A stretch of DNA of 64,000 bases, from contig NZ_RKLP01000003.1 of the NCBI RefSeq assembly GCF_004011865.1, positions 1 to 64,000 of the forward strand. The letters are read 5' to 3'. The notes beneath the pieces are model-generated. The model ran no database searches and had not been told where the DNA came from. It worked only from the letters and a program-made list of their open reading frames with translations. Made by a program: the position numbers and the translations under genes. This stretch comes from Prescottella agglutinans. Its GTDB lineage: Bacteria; Actinomycetota; Actinomycetes; Mycobacteriales; Mycobacteriaceae. Positions 16,566-26,913 of this stretch are shown here, piece after piece. Positions within the stretch are counted from its first letter, which is position 1. Each line of letters starts with the position of its first letter.

Positions 16566-17420
16566 TCACCGCACCGGGTCGAAGGCGCGACCGGCCCAGT
16601 CCGCGAAGGACGTCCACCCGACGTCCGGGAACTCGGAATGCAGGCGGTCCAGGTCGACCTGATAGCCGGGGCCGTTCAGGAACCACCACATCGCATGCAT
16701 GTCGGGGTCGGCGATCGAGCCCAGCGGAACCTGCTCGTGGCGGACCGGAGAACCGATCACTTCCGTGAGTACCGTTGCCATGGTCGCGGGAGTGGGTGCG
16801 TCACTTGCCAGTTCGATGCGCCGTCCACCGAAGCTTTCGGGGGAGAGCAGGACGTGCGCCGCGAACGTGCCCAGATCCCCGCGATCTAGTTGTTGCAGAG
16901 CGCGGTCCGGCGGCAGGGGCAGGTCGAGCACGCCGTCGGTGCGGATCCGGTCGGCGCCGCCCAGTGCGTTGTCGAAGAAGTACGTGGGTCCCAGAATCGT
17001 GTGGTGCAGCCCGCTCGATGCCAGATCGGCCTCGATGACGGCCTTGCTCTCGAAATGCGGTACCCCGCTGTCCTGGTCGGCGCCCGCCACCGAACTGAAC
17101 ACCAGATGCGGCACCCGGGCCCGACCGGCGGCCGCGACGATCGTGCGGCCCTGTTCGATCTCCGCGTCGACACCGGACTCGAACGGCGTGGTCATCGCGA
17201 ACACTGCCGCGACGTCCCTCATCGCCGCCACCAGTGACCCCTCGTCGTCCAGCGAACCGGTGACGATCTCGGCGCCCTTCTCGGCGAGCGTGCGTGCGCC
17301 GGCGGACGCCGGGTTGCGCACCAGCGCCCGCAGCGGCGCGCCCCGCCCGAGCAACGCGATACTGACGGCGCGTCCCTGTCCGCCGGTGGCGGCGAGAACG
17401 AGTATCGGACGGTCGGCCAT
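16566..17420 (-). CDS. NmrA-like NAD(P)-binding protein
   Basis: A 284-residue atypical SDR of the NmrA/HSCARG group. It has a Rossmann start ILVLAATGGQGRAV, the segment VFSSVAGAD and a Tyr in GPTYFFDN, but no classical YxxxK. Such proteins act as redox sensors or as isoflavone- or quinone-type reductases. The ATG at 17420 has a GGAGGAG site. It is followed by the stand-alone reductase gene 35 bases downstream on the same strand, so a shared transcript is likely. Function not determined. Confidence 0.8.
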   Translation of the reverse strand: MADRPILVLAATGGQGRAVSIALLGRGAPLRALVRNPASAGARTLAEKGAEIVTGSLDDEGSLVAAMRDVAAVFAMTTPFESGVDAEIEQGRTIVAAAGRARVPHLVFSSVAGADQDSGVPHFESKAVIEADLASSGLHHTILGPTYFFDNALGGADRIRTDGVLDLPLPPDRALQQLDRGDLGTFAAHVLLSPESFGGRRIELASDAPTPATMATVLTEVIGSPVRHEQVPLGSIADPDMHAMWWFLNGPGYQVDLDRLHSEFPDVGWTSFADWAGRAFDPVR

Positions 17421-17484
17421 CGGATCTCCTCCGGTCGGCTCCGGTCGGGGGTGCCCTCGTCGCGAGCGTACCGGTGGTGCGCGG

Positions 17485-18006
17485 TCAGTACGAGTAGAAC
17501 CAACTACGGCTCCGGCCCACCGCCACCTCCCTCCGGTGCGCGATCCGCCATCCGTCGGGTGTGCGCCGGTACCGGACCGTGTAGTGGCCGGCGACGTGCG
17601 CATGCCGTGTCTCGGCGTCGCCGGCGGCACCCGACCGGAACTCGAAGTGGATGCGGGCTGTCGCCTCGTCACCGTCCGACACGATCGACGGAGTGTTCAG
17701 CAGGTGGATGCCGGAGGTGTGCGCGGTGAACTCGACGCAGAACCTTCGCAGTGAGTCCCGGCCGTGGATCGTGGTGCCGGGCACGCCTCCGACCTCCGCC
17801 AGTTCGAAGGTGCCGTCGTCGGTGAACAGACCCGCCCACGCGTCGGCGTCACCGGAATCCCAGGCCGGCGCGTAGGCGCCCTCCAACTGGAGGATCGCGA
17901 GGGTGTCCTCGACCGCAGCGAGACGGTCCTCGAGCGAACCGGTGGGCGCTGCCGGGGGCGCGTGAAGGGGCGGATGCGCCGAGTCCTTCGCCGTCCGGGT
18001 CATCAT
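17485..18006 (-). CDS. SnoaL/NTF2-like domain protein
   Basis: A 173-residue protein with the cone-shaped NTF2 fold: an initial helix LEDRLAAVEDTLAILQLEGAY, then AWAGLFTDDGTFEL, GRDSLRRF, and terminal strands RTPDGWRIAHRREV. Members include polyketide cyclases, ketosteroid isomerases and small ring-hydroxylating subunits. Its start overlaps the stop of the upstream substrate-binding protein gene (ATGATG around 18003-18006), so the two are translationally coupled. Coupling of an intracellular NTF2-fold enzyme to a transport lipoprotein suggests they handle the same small molecule. Substrate unknown. Confidence 0.8.
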   Translation of the reverse strand: MMTRTAKDSAHPPLHAPPAAPTGSLEDRLAAVEDTLAILQLEGAYAPAWDSGDADAWAGLFTDDGTFELAEVGGVPGTTIHGRDSLRRFCVEFTAHTSGIHLLNTPSIVSDGDEATARIHFEFRSGAAGDAETRHAHVAGHYTVRYRRTPDGWRIAHRREVAVGRSRSWFYSY

Positions 18007-19220
18007 GCGGCCGGATTGCCGTACTGGCCGTTGAGCAGTTTGCTCGGTGGCACGAACCGGTACCCGTCGTCCGCGAGGTTGGGGGCGTGCGACTCCGACG
18101 AGTAGTGGTAGCGGGGCAGGAACGCCGTCTCGGCGTTGTCCAGCACCTGCTGATCCTCGAGAGCCTCGGCGAGCTTCTGCGGATCGGACGTCGACCCCAC
18201 CTTGTCCGCGGCGGCCGCGACCAGGCCGAACGGGTCGTAGTTGTCGGCCAGGATCAGCGTCGACGGGATCGAGCCCAGCGCGGCCATCGCGTTCACCATC
18301 GTGTTGACCACCGTGTCCGCGGGGTCGTAGACGGTGCTCGGGAACACCTGCAGGACGAGGTTGGACGCGGCGCGGGTGCCGAGGGCGCCCTCCGGTGCCG
18401 GCTTCGCGATCAACGCGGTGCCCGAGACCGAGGTGTTGCCGATCAGCGGGATGTTCCAGTCGAGGCGCTCGAGGCTGCCGAGCAGGTAGCCCAGGGGTGC
18501 ACCGTAGGCGTCGATGACGAGCGCCTGCGTGCCCTTGTTCTTCAGCGCCTGCAACTGGGCGGTCATGTCCAGCGCGGCCACGTCGTACTCCTCGCTGCCG
18601 GACTTGCTGACGCCCTCGGCCGACAGGGCCGAGTCCATCGCCTTGCCGAACGCCTCGCCGTACGCGCTGCTGCCGTGGATGACGCCGACCTGCTGGTAGC
18701 CCTTGCTCTTCGCATACCGAGACAGGGAGACCGCGTACTCGGTCGGCGACGGCGACAGGTCGAAGTTCAGCGGGAACTGCTCCGGGTCGGACGAGTTGTC
18801 GGTGGGGCCGACGTTGAACGACAGGATGTCGTTCTGCTTCAGGATCGGGAGCGTCGCGGCCGAGACCGTCGACGGACCCGAGTTGAGGTACAGGTCCGGC
18901 TTCTTGCCGGAGTTGATCGCGTCCCGCAGGTTCGAGACCGCCTTGGTGGCGTCACCGCCGTCGTCGACGACGGTGAGTTCCACTTGGCGCCCGCCGATTC
19001 CGCCGTTCCGGTTGACCTCGTCGGCGCCGGCTTTCGCCGCGAGGATCGAGGTCTGGGCGTTGGCGGCGAGCGAGCCCTGCCCGCTGATCGCCCCGGTGAC
19101 GAGCACGCGGTACGGGCCGCCGTCCGCGCTGTCCTCGCCGGACGCCGAGCCGGAACAGCCCGCGGCGGCGAGGGCACACACAGCCAACGTCGTCACGAGC
19201 GCAGAGTGCCGAATCTTCAT
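18003..19220 (-). CDS. Branched-chain-amino-acid-type ABC substrate-binding lipoprotein
   Basis: A 405-residue type I periplasmic binding protein (LivJ-like). It has a lipoprotein signal peptide with lipobox LAAAGCSG (Cys about residue 22), then two lobes: GAISGQGSLAANAQ, GGRQVELTVVDDGGDATKAV, GVIHGSSAYGEAF and LVIDAYGAPLGY. In catabolic islands such proteins often bind aromatic or steroid-like acids instead of amino acids. No permease or ATPase genes lie nearby, so it is an orphan that must share a transporter or act as a sensor. The ATG at 19220 has TTGGAGGGA upstream. A TGACGT palindrome lies 69 bases upstream of the start. Confidence 0.85.
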   Translation of the reverse strand: MKIRHSALVTTLAVCALAAAGCSGSASGEDSADGGPYRVLVTGAISGQGSLAANAQTSILAAKAGADEVNRNGGIGGRQVELTVVDDGGDATKAVSNLRDAINSGKKPDLYLNSGPSTVSAATLPILKQNDILSFNVGPTDNSSDPEQFPLNFDLSPSPTEYAVSLSRYAKSKGYQQVGVIHGSSAYGEAFGKAMDSALSAEGVSKSGSEEYDVAALDMTAQLQALKNKGTQALVIDAYGAPLGYLLGSLERLDWNIPLIGNTSVSGTALIAKPAPEGALGTRAASNLVLQVFPSTVYDPADTVVNTMVNAMAALGSIPSTLILADNYDPFGLVAAAADKVGSTSDPQKLAEALEDQQVLDNAETAFLPRYHYSSESHAPNLADDGYRFVPPSKLLNGQYGNPAA

Positions 19221-19288
19221 GCCAGTTCCCTCCAACGGAGACACGACGGAGCACAAGCAGGTGCTTGGTTGCGCAGACGCTAAGGGTG

Positions 19289-19305
19289 TGACGTGGATTA
19301 CGTCA
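19289..19305. promoter_or_regulatory. TGACGT palindrome before the substrate-binding-protein gene
   Basis: TGACGT-N5-ACGTCA, perfect 6-base arms, in the upstream region of the minus-strand substrate-binding-protein gene. The shape fits a GntR- or TetR-type operator; the regulator is not identifiable from the window. Confidence 0.4.
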
Positions 19306-19495
19306 AGGCCGTTCTTCGTCCGGTGGGATTTCTGAACATGTTGCGCATCAAGGCTTTCGGGACTCTCGGCGCACGCCATCGGCCGACGCCCCGTCGGGGT
19401 GCCGGTCCGGGTCTCGAGGATGACGCTCCAGTCGAGGACGCTAGGGCCGCGGCGGCGCGGTTCCTACGGGAGCTCCCGCTGACCGGTCGGTTTCG

Positions 19496-20659
19496 TCAGC
19501 GCAGCGGGTCGTAGGAGATCGACTCGACCGGCGTGCCCGCCAGTTGCAGCGCGTACGCGGTGGTCTTCACCATCGACGGTGATCCGCAGATCTGCACCTG
19601 GCGATCGGCCCACGTCCCGAACCGGCTCACCACAGTGCCGATCGGCCCACGCAACCGCTGGTGCATGCCGTGCGGCGGCTCGAGCTCGGGATACGGGTGC
19701 CACCAGGGGTTCTCGTCCTCGGTGGTGATCGGGACGATGGTGAGCCACGGGTTGCTCAGCGACAGGTGCCAGAGGGTCTCGATGTCGTACAGGTCGCACG
19801 GGTACGCGCCGCCGACGAACAGGTGGACCCGCGGGTTGATGCCGCGGTGGGCCATGTCCATCACCTGGGCACGCAGCGGCGCCAGGCCGGTGCCGCCCGC
19901 GATCATCAGCACGTCCTGTCCGCTGTCGAGGTCCACGTGCAGGCCGCCGAGCGGCGAGCTGATCTGCCAGCGGTCGCCGACGGCGGTCTCGTTGACCATC
20001 GCCGGGCTGACCCATCCGCCGGAGACCCGCCGGACATGGAACTCGAGCTGGCCGAACGGGTTCGTCGGGATCGCGGGAGACAGGTACCGCCACATCTGGG
20101 GACGCTGCGGGATCTGCACGCTCACGTACTGTCCCGCGGCGTACGGGATGGGCGAGTCGCTCTCGAGGCGGATGACCGCGAGATCGCGCAGCACCCGCTC
20201 GTGGCTGACGACCGTGGCCTCCCACAGCGCGGGGTAGTCGTCGGCGTCGGCGGCGTCGGACATCGTGGTGGTGATGAGCGCGACCAGTTCCCGCCACGCG
20301 GCGTCGGCCTGGGGGCTCCACGGTCCGTCGCTGTCGGCGTCGTGGATCGCGTCGAGCAACGCGTTCCCGGCGGCCGCGTAGTGGCCGCGTTCGACGCCGT
20401 ACTTGCGGTGGTCGCGGCCGAGTTGGGCGAGGAACGGCAGCATCCGGTCGAGGTCGTCGAGCCCGCGCACGATGTACTCCACCACGGCGACCAACTTGGC
20501 GCGCTGGCTGTCCATGCCGGGCGGGAACAGCGAACGGGACTGGGGGAGCCGCGCGAAGAACTGGGCGTAGAAGGTGTGGGCGAAGCGGTCGCGGTGGGCG
20601 TCCGACGCGGTGACGGCAGCGAAATGTGAGCGGATGAGCCTGATCTCGGCCGTGTTCAC
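19496..20659 (-). CDS. Flavohaemoglobin, type II
   Basis: A 387-residue fusion of a globin (about 1-140) to an FAD/NAD reductase (about 150-387). The proximal haem histidine is His84 in GRDHRKYGV. The reductase part has AAGQYVSVQIP, RYLSPAIP in place of the usual RxYSL FAD motif, and AGGTGLAPLRA. That altered FAD motif and the position next to clpB match the Mtb Rv0385-type (type II) flavohaemoglobins, reported to oxidise D-lactate and to be poor NO dioxygenases. The gene is divergent from clpB across 246 bases that hold an HspR-type site, so it may share heat-shock control. The ATG at 20659 is supported by GGAGG. Confidence 0.88.
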   Translation of the reverse strand: MNTAEIRLIRSHFAAVTASDAHRDRFAHTFYAQFFARLPQSRSLFPPGMDSQRAKLVAVVEYIVRGLDDLDRMLPFLAQLGRDHRKYGVERGHYAAAGNALLDAIHDADSDGPWSPQADAAWRELVALITTTMSDAADADDYPALWEATVVSHERVLRDLAVIRLESDSPIPYAAGQYVSVQIPQRPQMWRYLSPAIPTNPFGQLEFHVRRVSGGWVSPAMVNETAVGDRWQISSPLGGLHVDLDSGQDVLMIAGGTGLAPLRAQVMDMAHRGINPRVHLFVGGAYPCDLYDIETLWHLSLSNPWLTIVPITTEDENPWWHPYPELEPPHGMHQRLRGPIGTVVSRFGTWADRQVQICGSPSMVKTTAYALQLAGTPVESISYDPLR

Positions 20660-20796
20660 GACGTCCTCCCTCGCGTGTTCGGGGCCCGGGGCCCGCGATC
20701 GCGCGCCGGAGCCGGACCACCAGTGTGCACGGGCGAGGAACCCGGACGGTCGGTGGCCTCTCCGGGCGTGGGGTAAATCTCTTCGAGATAGTGGAA

Positions 20797-20817
20797 GTTG
20801 AGCGGAACAGACTCAAG
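20797..20817. promoter_or_regulatory. HAIR (HspR-binding) inverted repeat
   Basis: GTTGAGC-N7-ACTCAAG. The right half is identical to the HspR/HAIR consensus ACTCAAG and the left half matches five of seven bases of CTTGAGT; the 7-base spacer is canonical. It lies 89 bases before the clpB start, in the shared flavohaemoglobin/clpB promoter region. HspR represses clpB and dnaK in actinobacteria. Confidence 0.75.
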
Positions 20818-20905
20818 GTTTCGTTCGTTGAGGAGAACGACAGCCGTGCGGATCCGTCCGCCACGGCACAATGCTTACGTTCGTTCGTCGCAAGGAAGGT
20901 GACCA

Positions 20906-23458
<2,553 letters not shown>

Positions 23459-23484
23459 TCGCGCCCGGCTGACAACGGTATCGC

Positions 23485-23518
23485 CATGCCCCGCACCGGG
23501 TTTCCGGTGCGGGGCATG
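23485..23518 (+). terminator. Hairpin terminator after clpB
   Basis: Perfect 15-base arms CATGCCCCGCACCGG / CCGGTGCGGGGCATG around a GTTT loop, 27 bases past the clpB stop. Confidence 0.75.
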
Positions 23519-23591
23519 CTGCGTCCACGGTGCCCTTCGGTACCCTTGCCTTTCAGTTGGCCCGCCCCATCGGCCCGAAACGAGGAACTCG

Positions 23592-24434
23592 ATGTCCAGC
23601 ACCCGGACGACGCCCCCCAACCTTTTCAAGCAGCGACTGATGTCCGGTGAGCAACAGATCGGATTGTGGTCGGTGCTGGCGAACGGTTACACCGCCGAAC
23701 TGTTGGCCGGGAGCGGCTACGACTGGCTGCTGATCGACGCCGAGCACGGGCCGAACGACCTGCGCTCGGTGCTCGAGCAACTGCAGGGCATCGCCGCCGC
23801 GGGGGCGGTGCTGGGCGCCGACATCGCGGACCTGTCGCAACCGGTCGTGCGGTTGCCGCACGGCGACACGGTGCTCATCAAGCAGTACCTCGAGATCGGG
23901 GTCCGCAACCTCATGATCCCGATGGTCGACACCCCGGAGCAGGCGGCCGCCCTGGTTCGGGCAGTTCGCTATCCGCCGCGTGGCGTGCGCGGGATGGGCA
24001 GTGCCCTCGGTCGCTCGTCCCGCTGGGGCCGGCTGACGGACTACGTCGAAATGTCCGACGACAACGTGTGTCTCATCCTTCAGGTCGAGACCCGGAAGGC
24101 GCTCGAGAACATCGAGGCCATCGCGGCGCTGGACGGCGTCGACGGCATCCTGCTCGGGCCGGCCGACCTGGCCGCCGACCTCGGCCACCGGGACGAGCGG
24201 GACCACCCGGAGGTGACGCGGGCGCTCCGCCGCGCCGTCGATGCGATCCGCGCGGCCGGGAAACCGGCCGGCATCATGCTCACCGACGTCGAGGCCACGC
24301 AGGAATGGCTGCGCCAGGGCGTCAGTTTCGCCGGGGTCGGTGTCGACTCCTCGCTCCTGGTCCGTGCCGCCGACGACCTTCTGCGCCGGTTCCGTCCGGC
24401 AGGCGACGCAGGTCCTGCCGCCACCGCGTACTGA
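23592..24434 (+). CDS. HpcH/HpaI-family class II pyruvate aldolase
   Basis: A 280-residue enzyme of the 4-hydroxy-2-oxo-heptane-dioate aldolase family. Seen: IDAEHGPND (catalytic His and metal-site region), MIPMVDTPEQA, VRYPPRGVRGMG (active-site Arg), LQVETRKALENIEAI (metal-binding Glu) and GILLGPADLAADLG (metal-binding Asp). Members split 4-hydroxy-2-oxoacids into pyruvate and an aldehyde in aromatic meta-cleavage routes, so it could be the last step of a ring-degradation path. It stands alone on the plus strand, between the clpB terminator and the convergent Baeyer-Villiger gene. The substrate is not set by the sequence. Confidence 0.85.
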   Translation: MSSTRTTPPNLFKQRLMSGEQQIGLWSVLANGYTAELLAGSGYDWLLIDAEHGPNDLRSVLEQLQGIAAAGAVLGADIADLSQPVVRLPHGDTVLIKQYLEIGVRNLMIPMVDTPEQAAALVRAVRYPPRGVRGMGSALGRSSRWGRLTDYVEMSDDNVCLILQVETRKALENIEAIAALDGVDGILLGPADLAADLGHRDERDHPEVTRALRRAVDAIRAAGKPAGIMLTDVEATQEWLRQGVSFAGVGVDSSLLVRAADDLLRRFRPAGDAGPAATAY

Positions 24435-24441
24435 ACGACGC

Positions 24442-24473
24442 CGGCCCGGAACCGCGGAAGCGGAACCGGGCCG
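24442..24473. terminator. Hairpin between convergent aldolase and Baeyer-Villiger genes
   Basis: CGGCCCGG / CCGGGCCG outer stem (24442-24449, 24466-24473), then an AA/AA mismatch and an inner CCGC/GCGG stem around GGAA. It lies 8 bases past the aldolase stop. Confidence 0.55.
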
Positions 24474-24491
24474 ACGTCAGGTTGTCGCAGT

Positions 24492-26114
24492 TCAGGATTC
24501 GAGAATCGCGAAGCCCTTGTAGCCGGACTCGGCGACCTCGGCGATGATCTGGCGGTAGCCGGCGAAGCCGCCGAGGAACGGCATGAACACGCGGGGGCGG
24601 CCGGGGATGTTCGCGCCGAGGTACCAGGAGTTCGCGGTGTTCAGCAGCGACGCCTCGGCGCGGGTGCGGCATTCGGCGACCCAGTCGCTGACGGCCTCCG
24701 GGGTGCCCTCGATGGCGACGGCGCCGCGGTCGTCGAGGTAGGCGATGGCGTCGGCGACCCAGTCGACGTGCAGTTCGGAGTGCAGCACCATGTTCGCCAG
24801 GACCGAGGGGCTGCCGGGTCCGGTGAGGTTGAAGAAGTTGGGGAAGCCGTCGATGCCGAGGCCGAGGTAGGTTTCGGGGCCGGCGGCCCACTTGTCCTTG
24901 AGGGTCTGTCCGCCGCGGCCGATGATGTCGAGCTTGTCGAGGGAGCCGGTCATGGCGTCGAATCCGGTGGCGAGGACGATCGCGTCGAGGTCGTAGTGGG
25001 TGTCGGTGGTGTTGATGCCGGTCTCGTCCATGTCGACGATCGGTGCGGCCTTGAGGTTGACCAGTTCGACGTTGTCGCGGTTGTAGGTCTCGTAGTAGCC
25101 GCTGTCGGTGACGATGCGCTTGGCGCCGATCGCGTGGTCGGTGGGGATGAGCAGTTCGGCGACGGCGGGGTCGTCGATGACGGCGCGGACCTTCTCCTCC
25201 CAGAACTCGCGGGCGGTGTCGTTCGCGGCCTGGTCGGTGAGCTGATCGGGGAATGTCTTGGAGTAGAGGACGCCGCCGAGCTTCCAGCGTTCCTCGTAGG
25301 CGGCGCGGCGCTCGTCCTCGGATGCCTCGAGGGCGTTCTTGGGGTAGGCGCGGTGCGGGGAGCCGCCGCCGGATTCCCAGGACAGGCGGCGGCGTTCGGC
25401 GTAGCCGGCCTTCTGCTCGGCGCGGGTGGCGTCGTCGAGCGGGGCGTTGCCGGCAGGGACGCTGTAGTTCGCGGACCGCTGGAAGACGAACAGCTTGTCG
25501 GCCTGCTCGGCGATGTGGGGGATCGACTGGATGCCGGACGAGCCGGTGCCGATCACGCCGACGCGCTTGCCGGTGAAGTCGACGCCCTCGTGCGGCCACT
25601 GGGCGGTGTGGAAGACGTCGCCGGTGAAGGTGTCGAGGCCGGTGAAGTCGGGGGTGTTCGCGTTCGACAGCGGGCCGGCGGCGACGACGAAGAAGCGGGC
25701 GGTCACGACGTCGCCGCGATCGGTGCGCACGGTCCACCGCAGGGTGTCCTCGTCGAGCGTCGCGGACGTGACGCGGGTGTCGAACTGGATGTCGCGGCGC
25801 AGGTCGAAGCGGTCGGCGACGTGGTTGACGTAGGCGAGGATCTCGGGCTGGGTGGCGTACTTCTCGCTCCAGTCCCATTCCTGCTCGAGCTCGGGGGAGA
25901 AGGAGTACGAGTAGTCGACGGACTCGACGTCGCAGCGGGCGCCGGGGTAGCGGTTCCAGTACCAGACGCCGCCCACGCCGGAGGCGGCCTCGAACGCGCG
26001 GACCGTCAGGCCCTGCTGGCGGAACCGGTGCACCGCGTAGACGCCGGCGACCCCGGCGCCGACCACGACGACGTCGTACGAGGCGGTCTGGGGTGCCGAA
26101 TCCTGTCCGTTCAC
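24492..26114 (-). CDS. Type I Baeyer-Villiger monooxygenase
   Basis: A 540-residue FAD/NADPH enzyme. Seen: FAD site GAGVAG (19-24), WYWNRYPGARCDVES, the Baeyer-Villiger fingerprint FTGDVFHTAQWP (163-174) and NADPH site GTGSSG (189-194). The whole length resembles cyclohexanone and steroid monooxygenases, which insert oxygen beside a ketone to make an ester or lactone. The GTG at 26114 has GGAAGGA upstream. A motif matching the left part of the composite operator (26324-26340) lies about 210 bases upstream, which hints at co-regulation with the kshA/SDR genes. The esterase encoded at 2343-3278 could act on its product. Exact ketone substrate unknown. Confidence 0.9.
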   Translation of the reverse strand: MNGQDSAPQTASYDVVVVGAGVAGVYAVHRFRQQGLTVRAFEAASGVGGVWYWNRYPGARCDVESVDYSYSFSPELEQEWDWSEKYATQPEILAYVNHVADRFDLRRDIQFDTRVTSATLDEDTLRWTVRTDRGDVVTARFFVVAAGPLSNANTPDFTGLDTFTGDVFHTAQWPHEGVDFTGKRVGVIGTGSSGIQSIPHIAEQADKLFVFQRSANYSVPAGNAPLDDATRAEQKAGYAERRRLSWESGGGSPHRAYPKNALEASEDERRAAYEERWKLGGVLYSKTFPDQLTDQAANDTAREFWEEKVRAVIDDPAVAELLIPTDHAIGAKRIVTDSGYYETYNRDNVELVNLKAAPIVDMDETGINTTDTHYDLDAIVLATGFDAMTGSLDKLDIIGRGGQTLKDKWAAGPETYLGLGIDGFPNFFNLTGPGSPSVLANMVLHSELHVDWVADAIAYLDDRGAVAIEGTPEAVSDWVAECRTRAEASLLNTANSWYLGANIPGRPRVFMPFLGGFAGYRQIIAEVAESGYKGFAILES

Positions 26115-26323
26115 GAAAATGTCCTTCCACGAGCGCGAGCTGCCCCGGCCCGGAATCGGACCAGACCTCACGGTTCTTGCGATGAATTCACGCTATGGCG
26201 GTGTGAACCACGTGACAGCGGACCGTCCCGCCCAGCGGGTCGTTTCCGCGGATCAGGGACTTTCGGCGCCCCCGGAAACCGGCATCTTGCAGGGACGATG
26301 GGTCCCGCATCGGGACGGGACGG

Positions 26324-26340
26324 CCTCCCACCACGAGGGA
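26324..26340. promoter_or_regulatory. Composite-operator-like site, copy C (partial)
   Basis: CCTCCCACCACGAGGGA differs by one base from the first 17 bases of copy B at 7828. The downstream TCCCGG block is absent. The site is 38 bases before the S4-protein start and about 210 bases before the Baeyer-Villiger start, with a GTCCCG/CGGGAC repeat just upstream. Confidence 0.45.
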
Positions 26341-26378
26341 CGAATCGGGGCCTCGGGAGGCGTCGGTAACCTGGCGAC

Positions 26379-26768
26379 GTGCCTACTCCGACCCCCGATC
26401 CGACGAGCGTCCGTGTCGACAGCTGGATGTGGGCCGTGCGGCTGTTCAAGACCCGATCGCAGTCCGCCACGGCGTGCCGGTCCGGTCACGTGCGGGTGAA
26501 CGGTGCCGCGGCGAAGGCGTCGGTGCAGGTCAAGCCGGGTGACGAGATTCGGGTGCGGATCTCCGGACACGAGCGGATCGTCGTCGTGGTCCGCCCCATC
26601 GCGAAGCGTGTGGGTCCGCCGGTGGCCGCCGAATGCCTCCAGGACAACAGCCCGCCACCGCCGTCACCCGAACTGCTGGCGTCGGTTCCGCGCCGCGACC
26701 GCGGCGCGGGGCGTCCGACCAAGCGTGAGCGGCGCGAGATGGACAGGTTCCGCGCGCCGCAGGAGTAG
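26379..26768 (+). CDS. S4-domain RNA-binding protein, Hsp15-like
   Basis: A 129-residue protein. Residues about 11-60 are an S4 domain (VDSWMWAVRLFKTRSQSATA, CRSGHVRVNGAAAK, VKPGDEIRVR). The C-terminal tail is basic (RRDRGAGRPTKRERREMDRF), as in Hsp15/HslR, which binds 50S subunits carrying stalled nascent chains. The start is a GTG close behind the partial operator site. It is divergent from the Baeyer-Villiger gene and is probably a housekeeping gene. Confidence 0.85.
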   Translation: MPTPTPDPTSVRVDSWMWAVRLFKTRSQSATACRSGHVRVNGAAAKASVQVKPGDEIRVRISGHERIVVVVRPIAKRVGPPVAAECLQDNSPPPPSPELLASVPRRDRGAGRPTKRERREMDRFRAPQE

Positions 26769-26771
26769 GCC

Positions 26772-26885
26772 TCAGTAGGTCTCGGCGTCGTCGAGTTCCT
26801 TTGCGGTGTAGTTCTTTCCGAGGTGTGCCCCGGGTGATCGGCCCTCGGTGCCGGAATCGTCCTGGGTGTCGCCCCCGTCGAGTAC
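26772..26885 (-). pseudogene. Possible remnant of a small gene (no start codon)
   Basis: The minus strand has an open frame ending in GRSPGAHLGKNYTAKELDDAETY followed by TGA, four bases past the convergent S4 gene. Its composition (Lys, Asn, Tyr, acidic) is unlike the Arg/Ala/Pro-rich shadow frames around it. Back to the next in-frame stop near 26985 I found no ATG, GTG or TTG; the frame passes a GTA codon at 26883-26885 where a start would be expected. It may be a decayed small gene, a gene with an unusual start, or chance. Confidence 0.25.
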
Positions 26886-26913
26886 GTTCTCTCGACAGGA
26901 CCGGAGGAGGGGC

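Noticed and set aside
19293-19514. A short plus-strand frame between the lipoprotein and flavohaemoglobin genes
   Set aside because: No ribosome site, no conserved feature, and it runs into the 3' end of the flavohaemoglobin gene; probably chance.
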